20,913 nucleotides of DNA from positions 1 to 20,913 of IMG/VR virus record IMGVR_UViG_3300031223_000923, one strand, 5' to 3'. Origin of the DNA: a virus. Under the pieces are notes generated by a model. It was not told the origin of the DNA, did not search any database, and was given only the letters and a program-made list of their open reading frames with translations. The position numbers and the translations under genes were made by a program. Shown piece after piece: positions 7,660-15,462 of this stretch (position 1 is its first letter; every line of letters begins with the position of its first letter).

Positions 7660-8292
7660 TTATTCAGTGATTGCCTCGGAGGTGTACAAAATGGGGCCAA
7701 TATTCGTGTTTGGGCCAAAATTCCGATTTAGCAATTGACCATCCGCAATATAAAGATTGCGTAACAGATAGGTTTGAGTTTGGCCCATAACTTTTAGGGC
7801 CATTGCGTCACCATCATCCGTTGGCACAATCGTTATTGCCGCGTCTGCCGACGCGACGCTCTCGACAACTCTTCTCACCTCATATGGATCAGTGATCCGC
7901 TCTACCTGAAAATAACAAGCTCCCTCAAAGGCTCCAACGCCGATGATTGCTATACCCCCTACAACAATTGTTGCGGGTGCCATTAGAATTGCTCCAACGG
8001 TCCCTGCAATGCCGCTCGAACCAGCGATTATCCCGACCGTGCCAGCAGCAGACGCGCCAGCAGCGGTAGAGCCAAGCATGGTAAGACCAGACCCTGCGTG
8101 AACCAAAGTATAATAACCGGCTGCTTGCATACCGACGCCAGCGGCAGCGCTGCCACCTGTTATTGTGGCTCCCAACGCAGTGGCAGCACCGCCGATAAGA
8201 TTTGAAGGCTTGTAGTCGCACATCTCTGCATGCGCATTTCCAGCGAGAATGATCGCAATAGCAGCATAAGTTGAAGTCGCTAAAATTTTCAA
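7660..8292 (-). CDS. Secreted Gly/Ala-rich protein of unknown function
   Basis: The 210-residue product begins with a clear Sec signal peptide (hydrophobic core YAAIAIILAG, likely cleavage after AHA at residue 22). The mature part starts EMCDYKP and then runs through about 95 residues of Gly/Ala-rich hydrophobic sequence with many GxxxG-type spacings (GGAATALGATITGG, GSTAAGASAAGTVG, VVGGIAIIGVGAFEG). This glycine-zipper-like pattern suggests membrane insertion or oligomerisation. Two Cys (in EMCDY and GACYF) could form a disulphide. A soluble domain follows, ending near ILYTSEAITE. The start is a TTG at 8292 with AGGAA five bases upstream. It has no operon partner: its neighbours end or start over 180 bp away. 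It may be a cell-envelope or pore-type protein carried as island cargo; that function is inferred. Confidence 0.65.
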   Translation of the reverse strand: MKILATSTYAAIAIILAGNAHAEMCDYKPSNLIGGAATALGATITGGSAAAGVGMQAAGYYTLVHAGSGLTMLGSTAAGASAAGTVGIIAGSSGIAGTVGAILMAPATIVVGGIAIIGVGAFEGACYFQVERITDPYEVRRVVESVASADAAITIVPTDDGDAMALKVMGQTQTYLLRNLYIADGQLLNRNFGPNTNIGPILYTSEAITE

Positions 8293-8475
8293 AGCGGTTC
8301 CTAACTGGCCTGAATCTGGATGTGCCCGATCTTAAAAGACGTTTTTTACAGTGCCGCTATTTTGATTTCCATTCAACTGAATAAAGTAGAGTACCATATC
8401 GTTTGGGGTTTAATCGCGACCAGTAATCCAACGTGAAGGGCTTATGTTTGCTTGCGATAAGTCGAAGATAAAGGG

Positions 8476-10614
8476 CTACCTCACCAGTCGAAGCGGCGAT
8501 TGCGCTGCACTACCTTCGGCACGATCAATACGCTTTCCAAAGGGACTTTTAACCATTGAAAGATCAAATGCGACCGCCTCGATAACTACATTTAGGGTCG
8601 CAACCGAGATACCGTTCTGAGAGTAAGAAATCTCCCCTTCATCCAAAGGGCGATGCCCAAGTATGCGGCGCTTAGCGTAGCCCGGAACCAATTTATCAAT
8701 GAGTGCGTGGTGAAAAGTCGTACGCAGTGCATGAAAATCAAGCCCGCGCCAGTAGACATTGTTTGCTTGCCGATACTTGGTAAAGTCTTTGGTGAAAAGT
8801 TCTGAGTAAGTTTGCTTGTTTTTGCCGCGTTGAAGGTATGGAAAGAGGCGGGGTTCCCCCTCTTTGAGACGGAGGGCGACCAGTTCCAACAAGCCGAGGC
8901 GAATAAGCTCAGGATGAACTGGAATGAGCCGGTGGCCAGATTCTGACTTGATGCTCTGTCCTTCTCCGTTTGTCAGCCGATAATAGTGTATTCCACCATC
9001 GGCTTCGAAATCTTTTGGTGAAAGCTGCAAAAGTTCTTCCTGCCGGGCTCCTCCTAAAAGTGCCATCAAAGGTGCCCAAAAAAGGGGATCGCCAACTCCA
9101 TCAGTCTGGCCTTGGAAAACGCAAGTGTTCAAGAGCTTATAGATCCGATCATCCCAAGGACGGCGATCACGTTTCTCTTCCTGTTTTCGCATAGCAGTCT
9201 CCGACCTTGCGCTGATCATGTGCTTTACAAAAGGGCTGGCAGCCACTTCACCCAGCTTTACCAACATTTTTCCTGGACGATTTAAGGCTCGAGTGTGTTT
9301 CACGATCGTTTCCACACGCAGTCGTGGGATGCGGGCGTTAAGTTTTGCTTGTTCTATTTTGGCAGGGGAGGCGCCGGCCATCTTTGCATTGTTAACGGCA
9401 ATCTCGATCTCGCGTGCTTCTTTTACGTCGGTTTCTAACACCAAACTGCGCAGATCTCGCGTTTCCGAACAACTTTTGCCATGCGTCTCTGGAAGACGCC
9501 TCATCAGCGCCTTCGCTTCTCTAACATCCTGATCAAGAATTTCAAAATACGGTCTGTTTCCTAACAGGCTAACCCAAATGCGCTTGCCTACAAGCAACCC
9601 GTTTTCACTTGATTGGGCCCATTTTTTTCCAGTCGCGGCGTCAGGCACCTCTTCGCTACCAAATTCATCAGTGTATCCGGATTTCTTCCTGGTGATGTAT
9701 TGGTCGAACGCATCTGCAAGCAAAAGCGGTTCAGTTTCGGATCGCTCTGATACGATAATGCGATCTGAACGCATTGGATCGTTCGCTGGTACGCCTAACT
9801 GCGGACTTGCAGGGAATTCTTGCACTGCCTTTGATGCGTTAACTGGTTGATCTGCGATCTCAGAAGCGGGCAGTTGCTCCACGGGGAGAGTGATAGGGAG
9901 CGACGATACGCCTGTTTCTGCCAAGCGAGAGGTGGTCGTTTCGCTCTCACGACACTCTTGATGTGTAGACGCAAAGCCTGCCGGTGAATATGCCGCTTTC
10001 TGAGAATTAGGGACTGGGGCTGTCCGTGGTAGATCCATGTTGGTTGCATGCCGAAAATAAACAGAAGGACCATCATAGTCGCCTCGATCGAGCCGCGCGC
10101 GTTCCTCGCTGATGTTGATAAGAACGCGGGTCGCCTCGACAGCGAGAGTATTCCAAGCTTCAATGCAGTCAGGAAGATCAACGCCTAATCGAGCGGCAAC
10201 GTAGGCAAGAGGCGCTCGCGCAACGTTCCAATTACGCAAGAAGATGGCTTCACGCAGCGTCTCTTGCAGTGCGACCTCACGCTTCGATGCCATTTCAGCT
10301 TGAACAAGGCTGCGAGGTCCAGAGGTCGCGCGACCTTGTTCGAATGCCGCAATTTCAAAGCGAACCAATTCGGTCAGTAGCGTCATCATCAAAACTGGAT
10401 CCATATCAGGACATCCCCTCGCATAATCTATGGCGAGGGAGCTCAACGCCGTAAGGCGCGCGGCTAATTCTCTCGCGTCAGAGGGGACGTCGGTTCGCAA
10501 AGAAAAAATAAGAATGCGGTTTGACCCGCAATTTTTTGGGCTTGGAAGACGGCGACGCCAGTAGAAATTGCTTGGACGTTTTTCCAAATGAGGGGTGCGA
10601 TTGTACCGTTTCAC
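8476..10614 (-). CDS. Large tyrosine integrase beside tRNA-Asn
   Basis: The 712-residue protein has a complete tyrosine recombinase C-terminus: Arg in GGARQEELLQL, Lys in SIKSESGHRLIPVH, HALRTTF (HxxR), LGHRPLDEG and the Tyr in EISYSQNG. Its N-terminus (HLEKRPSNFYWRRRLP) is the 'Y-x-RRR-x-P' region typical of DUF6538-type integrases. An unusually long linker with low-complexity stretches separates it from the core-binding domain. I place the start at GTG 10614, which has AGGAAG nine bases upstream. A longer frame to 10704 would begin inside a terminator stem. It reads away from the tRNA-Asn fragment only 137 bp upstream, the usual position of an island integrase next to its attachment site. 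It probably belongs to a different element from the one on its right. Confidence 0.85.
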   Translation of the reverse strand: MKRYNRTPHLEKRPSNFYWRRRLPSPKNCGSNRILIFSLRTDVPSDARELAARLTALSSLAIDYARGCPDMDPVLMMTLLTELVRFEIAAFEQGRATSGPRSLVQAEMASKREVALQETLREAIFLRNWNVARAPLAYVAARLGVDLPDCIEAWNTLAVEATRVLINISEERARLDRGDYDGPSVYFRHATNMDLPRTAPVPNSQKAAYSPAGFASTHQECRESETTTSRLAETGVSSLPITLPVEQLPASEIADQPVNASKAVQEFPASPQLGVPANDPMRSDRIIVSERSETEPLLLADAFDQYITRKKSGYTDEFGSEEVPDAATGKKWAQSSENGLLVGKRIWVSLLGNRPYFEILDQDVREAKALMRRLPETHGKSCSETRDLRSLVLETDVKEAREIEIAVNNAKMAGASPAKIEQAKLNARIPRLRVETIVKHTRALNRPGKMLVKLGEVAASPFVKHMISARSETAMRKQEEKRDRRPWDDRIYKLLNTCVFQGQTDGVGDPLFWAPLMALLGGARQEELLQLSPKDFEADGGIHYYRLTNGEGQSIKSESGHRLIPVHPELIRLGLLELVALRLKEGEPRLFPYLQRGKNKQTYSELFTKDFTKYRQANNVYWRGLDFHALRTTFHHALIDKLVPGYAKRRILGHRPLDEGEISYSQNGISVATLNVVIEAVAFDLSMVKSPFGKRIDRAEGSAAQSPLRLVR

Positions 10615-10699
10615 GCTGCGACTCTTCCTGTCTTCGGGGCGCGCAAATGCGCCAGTTGTGACGAGCGGAGTGCACCAGATGTGCCCAGAAACGAGAAAA

Positions 10700-10723
10700 G
10701 GCACCCGCAGGGGTGCCTTTTTT
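10700..10723. terminator. Bidirectional terminator downstream of tRNA-Asn sequence
   Basis: GGCACCC (10700-10706) and GGGTGCC (10711-10717) form a 7-bp stem with loop GCAG. Six T follow on the plus strand (10718-10723) and four on the minus strand (10699-10696). It lies about 30 bases beyond the tRNA 3' end, so it would end minus-strand tRNA-Asn transcripts when a complete gene sits here. Confidence 0.75.
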
Positions 10724-10750
10724 CTTTAAAACCATACACTTAGGAGTGTT

Positions 10751-10799
10751 TGGCTCCGACGGTAGGGATCGAACCTACGACCAATTGATTAACAGTCAA
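10751..10799 (-). other. Attachment-site core: 3' fragment of tRNA-Asn(GTT)
   Basis: On the minus strand this reads as tRNA positions 28-76: the 3' part of the anticodon stem-loop with anticodon GTT, variable loop, T arm with GGTTCGATCCC, the acceptor 3' strand ending CCGTCGGA, and GCCA. Identity breaks at position 27, and the sequence to the right has no D arm or 5' acceptor strand. It is therefore a 49-bp fragment, not a working gene. Such a fragment is the att copy left when an element integrates into a tRNA 3' end. The complete tRNA-Asn should lie at the other end of the element, beyond the window. Confidence 0.85.
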
Positions 10800-10901
10800 G
10801 TTTTATATCCAAACTGGCCCTAACTATGTAAAACTATCGCACTTGATATGCGCCATGTTTTGTTAGCTATTGCGTGTCATGTTAGCCTTTGTTACTAACT
10901 T

Positions 10902-10948
10902 GGGGTAACGGGCCTTAACCGGCTAATCCGTTACCCCAGTGTTACCCC
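10902..10948. repeat. GTTACCCC repeats upstream of integrase (probable arm sites)
   Basis: GTTACCCC occurs at 10930-10937 and 10941-10948, and its inverse GGGGTAAC at 10902-10909. The first two are extended to a 10-bp inverted repeat (GGGGTAACGG 10902-10911 and CCGTTACCCC 10928-10937). Related GTTAG/GTTAC words continue back to 10862. The cluster lies between the att core and the integrase start. That suits arm-type integrase binding sites or an autoregulatory operator. Confidence 0.6.
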
Positions 10949-10964
10949 AGAGGGAAAATTGACT

Positions 10965-12197
10965 ATGGCAAAGGCACTCACGACAAAGGCGATCGAGGTC
11001 GCGAAACCCAGCGACAATCGCCGCGAAATCCCCGATCCAGCATTGTCCGGGCTTTACCTTGTTATCCAGCCCAGCGGCGTGAAATCTTGGGCCTTGCGCT
11101 ACCGCTACGCTGGCAAGCATAAGAAGCTGACCCTTGGGCGCTGGCCGGTGATGGGGTTAATGGATGCGCGCGCCGCCGCGACCGATGCTATCGAAGTGGT
11201 GGAGCATGGGAACGATCCGAGCGTGGCCAAGAAAGCGACCAAGGCCGCGCGGATGGAAGCGCAGCTATCTGAGCGAGACAAGATCAGGACGCTGGCGGAG
11301 CAATTCGGCCAGCGCCACCTGTCCACCCTGAAATCAGGGGAGACTGTAAAACGCGAATTGCACAGGCATGTTGTGGCGGTCTGGGGTGAACGTGACATTC
11401 ACGACATTGCAAAGCGCGATGTGATCGACCTGCTGGACGGGATAGCCGACAGTGGGCGGGTTGTGACTGCAAACCGGGTTCGGGCGTATCTGAACAAGTT
11501 TCTAAGCTGGTGTGTTGAACGCGATATCATCGGCCAATCACCAGCAATGGGCGTTAAACCTGTTGCCAAGGAAAAGAGCCGCGACCGCGTTATGACCGAC
11601 GACGAAATCAAATGGTTCTGGCAGGCCTGCACCATCGAGGGCCAGCCATGGGGGCAGCTTGGCCACATGCTGTTGCTGACCGGCCAACGGCTTGGCGAGG
11701 TAGTGAATATGACCGACCGCGAAGTTAGCGGCGATCTGTGGCACCTGACCGCCGACAGGACAAAGAACGGGCGCGCCCATGATGTGCCGTTGTCAGACGC
11801 CGCACGGGACGTTCTGGGGGCCGTGGAGCGCGTCAAAGGCGATGCGGGCTATGTGTTCACCACGACCGGCGAAAGCGCGTTACAAGGCTACCACAAAGGC
11901 CGAAACCACATTGCAAAGCGCATGACAGAGATTGCGGGGCAGGAGATCCCGCACTGGACGTTTCACGATCTCCGGCGCACGGCGGCAACTGGCATGGCGC
12001 GGCTTGGCATTCCGGTTCGCGTTACAGAGGCAGTTCTAAATCATGTCAGTGGCACCGGCGGCGGGATTGTTGGCGTCTATCAGCGCCACGACTATGCCGA
12101 CGAAAAGCGGCAGGCGTTAGAAGCATGGGCGCACTTTGTTGGTGATTTAGTCGAAGGCACTGCGGGCAACGTGGTGCGTTTGGTGGAGGCGCGTTGA
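10965..12197 (+). CDS. int: P4-type tyrosine integrase of the satellite
   Basis: This 410-residue integrase has the N-terminal arm-binding domain of the P4/DUF4102 type (about residues 1-90, including GLYLVIQPSGVKSWALRYR and LTLGRWPVMGL), a SAM-like core-binding domain (about 105-185) and a full catalytic domain. Catalytic residues are Arg242 (TGQRLGEV), Lys267 (DRTKNGR), His334 and Arg337 (FHDLRRTA), His360 (VLNHV) and Tyr372 (GVYQRHDY). It would integrate the element at the 3' end of tRNA-Asn, whose fragment lies 166 bp upstream. ATG 10965 with AGGG ten bases before is preferred to the in-frame TTG at 10959. It reads into the element and overlaps the next gene by one base. Confidence 0.92.
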   Translation: MAKALTTKAIEVAKPSDNRREIPDPALSGLYLVIQPSGVKSWALRYRYAGKHKKLTLGRWPVMGLMDARAAATDAIEVVEHGNDPSVAKKATKAARMEAQLSERDKIRTLAEQFGQRHLSTLKSGETVKRELHRHVVAVWGERDIHDIAKRDVIDLLDGIADSGRVVTANRVRAYLNKFLSWCVERDIIGQSPAMGVKPVAKEKSRDRVMTDDEIKWFWQACTIEGQPWGQLGHMLLLTGQRLGEVVNMTDREVSGDLWHLTADRTKNGRAHDVPLSDAARDVLGAVERVKGDAGYVFTTTGESALQGYHKGRNHIAKRMTEIAGQEIPHWTFHDLRRTAATGMARLGIPVRVTEAVLNHVSGTGGGIVGVYQRHDYADEKRQALEAWAHFVGDLVEGTAGNVVRLVEAR

Positions 12198-12847
12198 TGG
12201 CAAAACGGATCAAAAAGGGCGTGGGTATGACAGAGCGTGTTGTCATTCAACGCGATGAGTCGGATTTTCTAAACAGCGAGAGCTTTGCAAGTGCATTTTT
12301 TGAAGCTCTAGAAGCAAATTGTATCGCCAAGAATGTTAGGGCCGAAAATGCAAAACGCGCCCGCAAGATACTTGCAGAGGCAGGTCCAGAGCAAGGCAAC
12401 ATAGAAGCGAGTCTCTGCCTTGGTGGATACAGTGAAGACAAAGCCGAAAGTTTAGTGGCAGAATGGCTGCGCACGTTTCATCACATTGAGAGTTTGAAAG
12501 TGAAAGCGGCAAGTGGTGACACCTTGGCCGTATCAGATCTTATTGATGAGGCGGAACACCTTGGCGTCATTCAAGAGCGTTTGTGGTGGCGGTGCGGTCT
12601 CGATTACTCGACCGGCGAAAAGCGTGAAACTCTGGCAATCAGTGGTCGCGAATATAAGCGACGATCTGACGAAGGTGCAGAAAAACGCCGGGGTGAAATT
12701 GCCCCTCATACAAGTGATGTGCCGTCTACAATGCGAAGGCTTGTTGAGGCTGGACACTCAATTTCAAATGCGGCTCGCATTGCCGCCAAAAATGGAATCG
12801 GCAAGAGCGAGAAAGCAAATCGTGCAATCTGGTATCGGCGTAAATAG
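12197..12847 (+). CDS. Unknown protein with C-terminal HTH-like segment
   Basis: The 216-residue protein is not recognised. It is helical and charged, and its last 45 residues (MRRLVEAGHSISNAARIAAKNGIG) resemble an HTH such as those of resolvase tails or terminase small subunits, so DNA binding is plausible. ATG 12197 overlaps the integrase stop (TGATG) and has GGAGG seven bases upstream, so it is co-translated with the integrase. Its base composition is AT-richer than the integrase, suggesting a separately acquired gene. Candidate roles are integration control or, speculatively, DNA recognition for packaging, since no small terminase is visible elsewhere. Confidence 0.6.
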   Translation: MAKRIKKGVGMTERVVIQRDESDFLNSESFASAFFEALEANCIAKNVRAENAKRARKILAEAGPEQGNIEASLCLGGYSEDKAESLVAEWLRTFHHIESLKVKAASGDTLAVSDLIDEAEHLGVIQERLWWRCGLDYSTGEKRETLAISGREYKRRSDEGAEKRRGEIAPHTSDVPSTMRRLVEAGHSISNAARIAAKNGIGKSEKANRAIWYRRK

Positions 12848-12852
12848 AAAGC

Positions 12853-12925
12853 TGTGACACACCCCTGAACTGTCACAAATCAGTCTGGATACTTGAGAAG
12901 CCTAACGCAATCAAACGCAAGGCTT
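12853..12925. promoter_or_regulatory. Inverted and direct repeats upstream of alpA
   Basis: TGTGACA (12853-12859) and TGTCACA (12871-12877) are perfect 7-bp inverted repeats with an 11-bp spacer. Further on, AAGCCT (12898-12903) pairs with AGGCTT (12920-12925), enclosing two AACGCAA copies ten bases apart (12904 and 12914). The AAGG ribosome binding site of alpA lies in the second structure. The 82-bp gap probably holds the promoter and operator of the alpA operon. Confidence 0.45.
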
Positions 12926-12929
12926 CACA

Positions 12930-13130
12930 ATGGAACAAAAACTAATTTCTGCGGCAGCGGTTCGCGATCTATGCGGCGGCGTCACCGATATGACAATCTG
13001 GCGTTGGCTACATCATCCGACTTTAGGCTTTCCAAAGCCCATTAAGATCGGGCGGCGCAACTATTGGCGCGAAACTGAATTGTCAAAGTGGCTGGAACGT
13101 CAGGCCGAAGAGTCGCGGGGGGTTATGTAA
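12930..13130 (+). CDS. alpA: AlpA-family regulator/excisionase
   Basis: A 66-residue protein with the AlpA/excisionase layout: LISAAAVRDLCGGVTDMTIWRWL (helix-turn-helix), FPKPIKIGRRNYWRETEL (wing with the family's 'FPkPi.ig.r..W' signature) and a short final helix. AlpA proteins act as transcriptional activators or recombination directionality factors, and in Gram-negative phage satellites AlpA is the usual activator of the replication and excision genes. ATG 12930 follows AAGG by seven bases. Its stop overlaps the next start (TAATG), so it leads a coupled operon through the helicase gene. Confidence 0.85.
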   Translation: MEQKLISAAAVRDLCGGVTDMTIWRWLHHPTLGFPKPIKIGRRNYWRETELSKWLERQAEESRGVM

Positions 13131-13576
13131 TGATCCCCAAAATAGAAACCCCCGGTGCGTCTGGTAACGCGACCGAGGGCGAATTTGAAACAGGGCAGTT
13201 TCTCACTTCACAATATCGCATCCGCAAGGAATGGGCAATCGCGGCGTGGTTCGCACTGGATCATTGCGACCGGCAGGACATACTGCATATCTGCGAAACG
13301 TTGCTTGCCGATCTTGTAACTGATGGGCCAACGCTGGGCGATCCGTTTGGCATGGTCGCTTCTGATGCGCTGTTTTGGGCTGAATGCGCCCCTGCGCATG
13401 AGCTTGCGGCTTATGGCTGCGCAGCACTCGAAAAGCTGCATGGCCGTTCGCTTGGTATCAATATCCGAAAGCGGCTGTTTGCGAAGCTCTGGAAGGCTTT
13501 TGACAAGCGCGATCGGCTGGCATTTCTGGCGCGTGTCGATGTTGAGGGCAAGTTTCTGAATCGGGGGGCAGTATGA
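13130..13576 (+). CDS. Unknown protein between alpA and helicase
   Basis: The 148-residue protein is not recognised. It is mostly helical with no signal peptide, and its segments are a hydrophilic N-terminus, EWAIAAWFALDHCDRQDILHIC, LFWAECAPAHELAAYGCAAL and the basic RKRLFAKLWKAFDKRDRLAFLARV. The position between AlpA and a RepA-like ATPase, with ATG-stop overlaps on both sides (13130 and 13573-13576), argues for a replication or regulatory accessory role. A G-run at 13117-13122 serves as ribosome binding site. Function is unknown. Confidence 0.65.
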   Translation: MIPKIETPGASGNATEGEFETGQFLTSQYRIRKEWAIAAWFALDHCDRQDILHICETLLADLVTDGPTLGDPFGMVASDALFWAECAPAHELAAYGCAALEKLHGRSLGINIRKRLFAKLWKAFDKRDRLAFLARVDVEGKFLNRGAV

Positions 13577-14724
13577 ATATGCACGATCCTTTTGCAGACT
13601 TGCCCCCGGATGATCGTTTCGCACCGATGGACAGTTATTCCCCCTCACAAAGCACATCTGCACCCTTCGTTTTTGTTGCCGTGGGTGATCTGGAATATAA
13701 AGAACCAGAATTCCTAATTGACGGGCTAATCGAGACGGACACTTTAGGCATGATCTTTGGTGATCCGGGATGCGGCAAGAGCTTTGTTGCTGTGGATATC
13801 GGCCTGAGCGTTGCCAGCGGCACTCCTTTTCACGATAGGCCGGTTAAGCAAGGATCTGTGTTTTTCATCGCTGGAGAGGGTCACAACGGGCTGGCGAGAC
13901 GCTTTGCAGCATGGGCGAAAGATAGGGGCGTGTCTTTGGCCGGGGTTCCGCTGTTCAAATCCGAGCGAGCGGCACATTTTCTTGACGCTGCGAGCGCAAA
14001 GGCTGTGTCAAAGTCTGTCGATGCTTTGGCTAAGTCGCACGGTGAACCAACGCTCATTATTGTCGATACCGTTGCGCGCAACTTTGGTGCGGGCGATGAA
14101 AACTCGACAAGCGATATGAGCAATTTCATCGCAGCAATCGACGATCTGAAAGCGCGCTATCCGGGCTGTGCCGTGCTGCTGGTGCATCATTCGGGCCATG
14201 GTGACAAACAGCGCGCGCGCGGTGCTATGGCATTAAAGGGCGCGTTGGATTGCGAGTTTCGAATTGAACCGGCGGAAGGCGTCGCAATGCAAATCGTCAA
14301 TACGAAGATGAAGGATGCAGAACCACCTGCGCCAATGGCTTTCGTCTTTCATCCTGTGGATCTTGTTGGCGGTGCAAAGAGTGTGGTTCTTAGGGCGACG
14401 GAAGCACCGGAGCGGCAGACCCGCGTTTCCCCGTCGCAAAAGCTGGGAGTTAAAACCTACACCACCGCAGCGACCAGCGGCGGCGTTTGGGATGATGGTG
14501 CGTTTCGTGGCGTCCATGTCGATCATTGGCGTGATGCTTTCTATGCCAAGCACACCGGCGATAATACAGATGCGAAGAAGAAAGCATTCCAGCGGGTTCG
14601 TTCTGAACTGGTTAACAGTGGTAAGATGAAGGTGGAAAGCGATGTTTACCTAATAACTGACGGGACTATTCAAACCGAAATCATGGTTGAGCGGGACAGA
14701 CGGGACATAGCGGGACATTCGTGA
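13573..14724 (+). CDS. RepA-like hexameric helicase ATPase (AAA_25)
   Basis: The 383-residue protein has the RecA-type core of RSF1010 RepA-like helicases: Walker A GDPGCGKS (63-70), FIAGEGHNG (98-106, contributing the catalytic Glu), Walker B LIIVDT (161-166), LVHHSGHG (203-210) and the arginine-containing loop RARGAMALKGALD (214-226). Such enzymes unwind DNA at the origin. The C-terminal 90 residues look like a separate winged-helix-type domain (FRRVRSELV equivalent near 340-350). It is the last gene of the alpA operon, and its 3' end runs into a dense repeat cluster that could be the replication origin. No primase accompanies it. Start ATG 13573, or ATG 13579 two codons on. Confidence 0.82.
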   Translation: MNMHDPFADLPPDDRFAPMDSYSPSQSTSAPFVFVAVGDLEYKEPEFLIDGLIETDTLGMIFGDPGCGKSFVAVDIGLSVASGTPFHDRPVKQGSVFFIAGEGHNGLARRFAAWAKDRGVSLAGVPLFKSERAAHFLDAASAKAVSKSVDALAKSHGEPTLIIVDTVARNFGAGDENSTSDMSNFIAAIDDLKARYPGCAVLLVHHSGHGDKQRARGAMALKGALDCEFRIEPAEGVAMQIVNTKMKDAEPPAPMAFVFHPVDLVGGAKSVVLRATEAPERQTRVSPSQKLGVKTYTTAATSGGVWDDGAFRGVHVDHWRDAFYAKHTGDNTDAKKKAFQRVRSELVNSGKMKVESDVYLITDGTIQTEIMVERDRRDIAGHS

Positions 14725-14843
14725 AATTGTCCCGACGCAGAAGCCGGATGAGACGGGACAAGCGGGACAAGCCCTTAAGGGCTGTCCCGTGTCCCGCCTG
14801 CTCTGACAGCCTGATGAGTGAATTATGCGGGACAAACGGGACA
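14692..14843. repeat. CGGGACA repeat cluster (candidate origin or packaging region)
   Basis: CGGGACA occurs seven times on the plus strand (14692, 14701, 14711, 14754, 14763, 14828, 14837) and three times inverted as TGTCCCG (14728, 14783, 14790). Neighbouring direct copies are 9-10 bp apart. Between 14763 and 14789 an inverted pair flanks the perfect 14-bp palindrome AGCCCTTAAGGGCT (14770-14783), making a long near-perfect hairpin with one bulged base. The cluster starts in the last codons of the helicase gene. It looks like an iteron-type origin for the helicase; packaging-site or operator roles are alternatives. Confidence 0.6.
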
Positions 14844-14851
14844 CAAAGCCC

Positions 14852-14884
14852 TTGAATAAATAGGTATCATACCGGACCTATATA
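14852..14884 (+). promoter_or_regulatory. Possible promoter/operator of the capsid operon
   Basis: TTGAAT (14852-14857) and CCTATA/TATATA (14877-14884) could be -35 and -10 elements, with longer than ideal spacing. Between them lies the perfect palindrome GGTATCATACC (14863-14873), a good size for a dimeric regulator. It sits 35-65 bp upstream of the first packaging gene. Confidence 0.35.
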
Positions 14885-14918
14885 TGGTAAGCAATGCTGA
14901 CCTATATTGGGAAATATG

Positions 14919-15461
14919 ATGCTGACGATCGAGCGCACACCGATAGCAACCGGGCCAACCGTAGAGGCGGCATATCTCAATGAGCATATGCGTCTCGATG
15001 ATGATCTGTCGGATGGCGTGGCGCTGTACGTTGATGCGGCATCTGCGGAGGTAGAGGGCTACTGCGCGCTGGCCTTGCTGGATCAGACAATCACCACCAC
15101 CACCGACAACCTACCGGATCAGCACCTTGCCTTGCCTATCGGGCCAGTGGCAGCGGGCGCGACGATCACCGTCGACATGCTGGAGATGGACGGCACCACC
15201 ACACCTGTTGAGGGCTATTGGCTGGAGTACGGGCGCTATCCCGTCCTGCACTTCACCAGCACACCCGGCGGGCGTCTGCGGATCACCTACACCGCAGGCT
15301 ATGGCGACACATCGGCGGACATTCCGGCGGATCTGCGCATGGCTGTCTGTGACCTAGCTGCACGGCTGTACGATTACCGCGCGAGTGAGAAGGCAGCGAC
15401 CATGCCAGCGGCCACGGCGCGGATCTGCGCGCGCTATCGTCGTGTGAAGGCGGGCGCGTAG
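14919..15461 (+). CDS. gp6-like head-tail connector (phiE125 gp8 family)
   Basis: The 180-residue product matches the gp6-like connector layout: an N-terminal 'yLn.hmRlddd.sD..l..yvdaA...vE.yc' helix pair, a middle beta region starting LALPIGPVAAGATITVDML, then LRITYTAGYGD and IPADLRMAVCDLAARLYDYR, the family's C-terminal helix. Such proteins form a ring between the portal and the tail. It opens the packaging operon and is followed one base later by the terminase. ATG 14919 has GGGA six bases upstream; ATG 14916 and TTG 14907 are in-frame alternatives. Confidence 0.8.
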   Translation: MLTIERTPIATGPTVEAAYLNEHMRLDDDLSDGVALYVDAASAEVEGYCALALLDQTITTTTDNLPDQHLALPIGPVAAGATITVDMLEMDGTTTPVEGYWLEYGRYPVLHFTSTPGGRLRITYTAGYGDTSADIPADLRMAVCDLAARLYDYRASEKAATMPAATARICARYRRVKAGA

Positions 15462-15462
15462 A

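Larger units (their letters stand above)
1..10750. mobile_element. Left mobile region: island with integrase at tRNA-Asn
   Basis: A KfrA-like gene, a possible initiator, a two-HTH regulator, two overlapping recombinases, two unknown small genes, a secreted cargo protein and an integrase placed 137 bp from the tRNA-Asn fragment together look like one or two mobile elements. The integrase points to an island inserted at the same tRNA site before the satellite. The left end is outside the window, and the 3-7.4 kb recombinase unit could be a separate transposon-like element. Confidence 0.4.

Noticed and set aside
10615-10704. N-terminal extension of the left integrase to 10704
   Set aside because: It would start at a GTG inside a terminator stem without a ribosome binding site, whereas GTG 10614 has AGGAAG upstream.
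10751-10830. Complete tRNA-Asn gene
   Set aside because: The D arm and 5' acceptor strand are missing and pairing breaks at position 27; only a 3' fragment is present.
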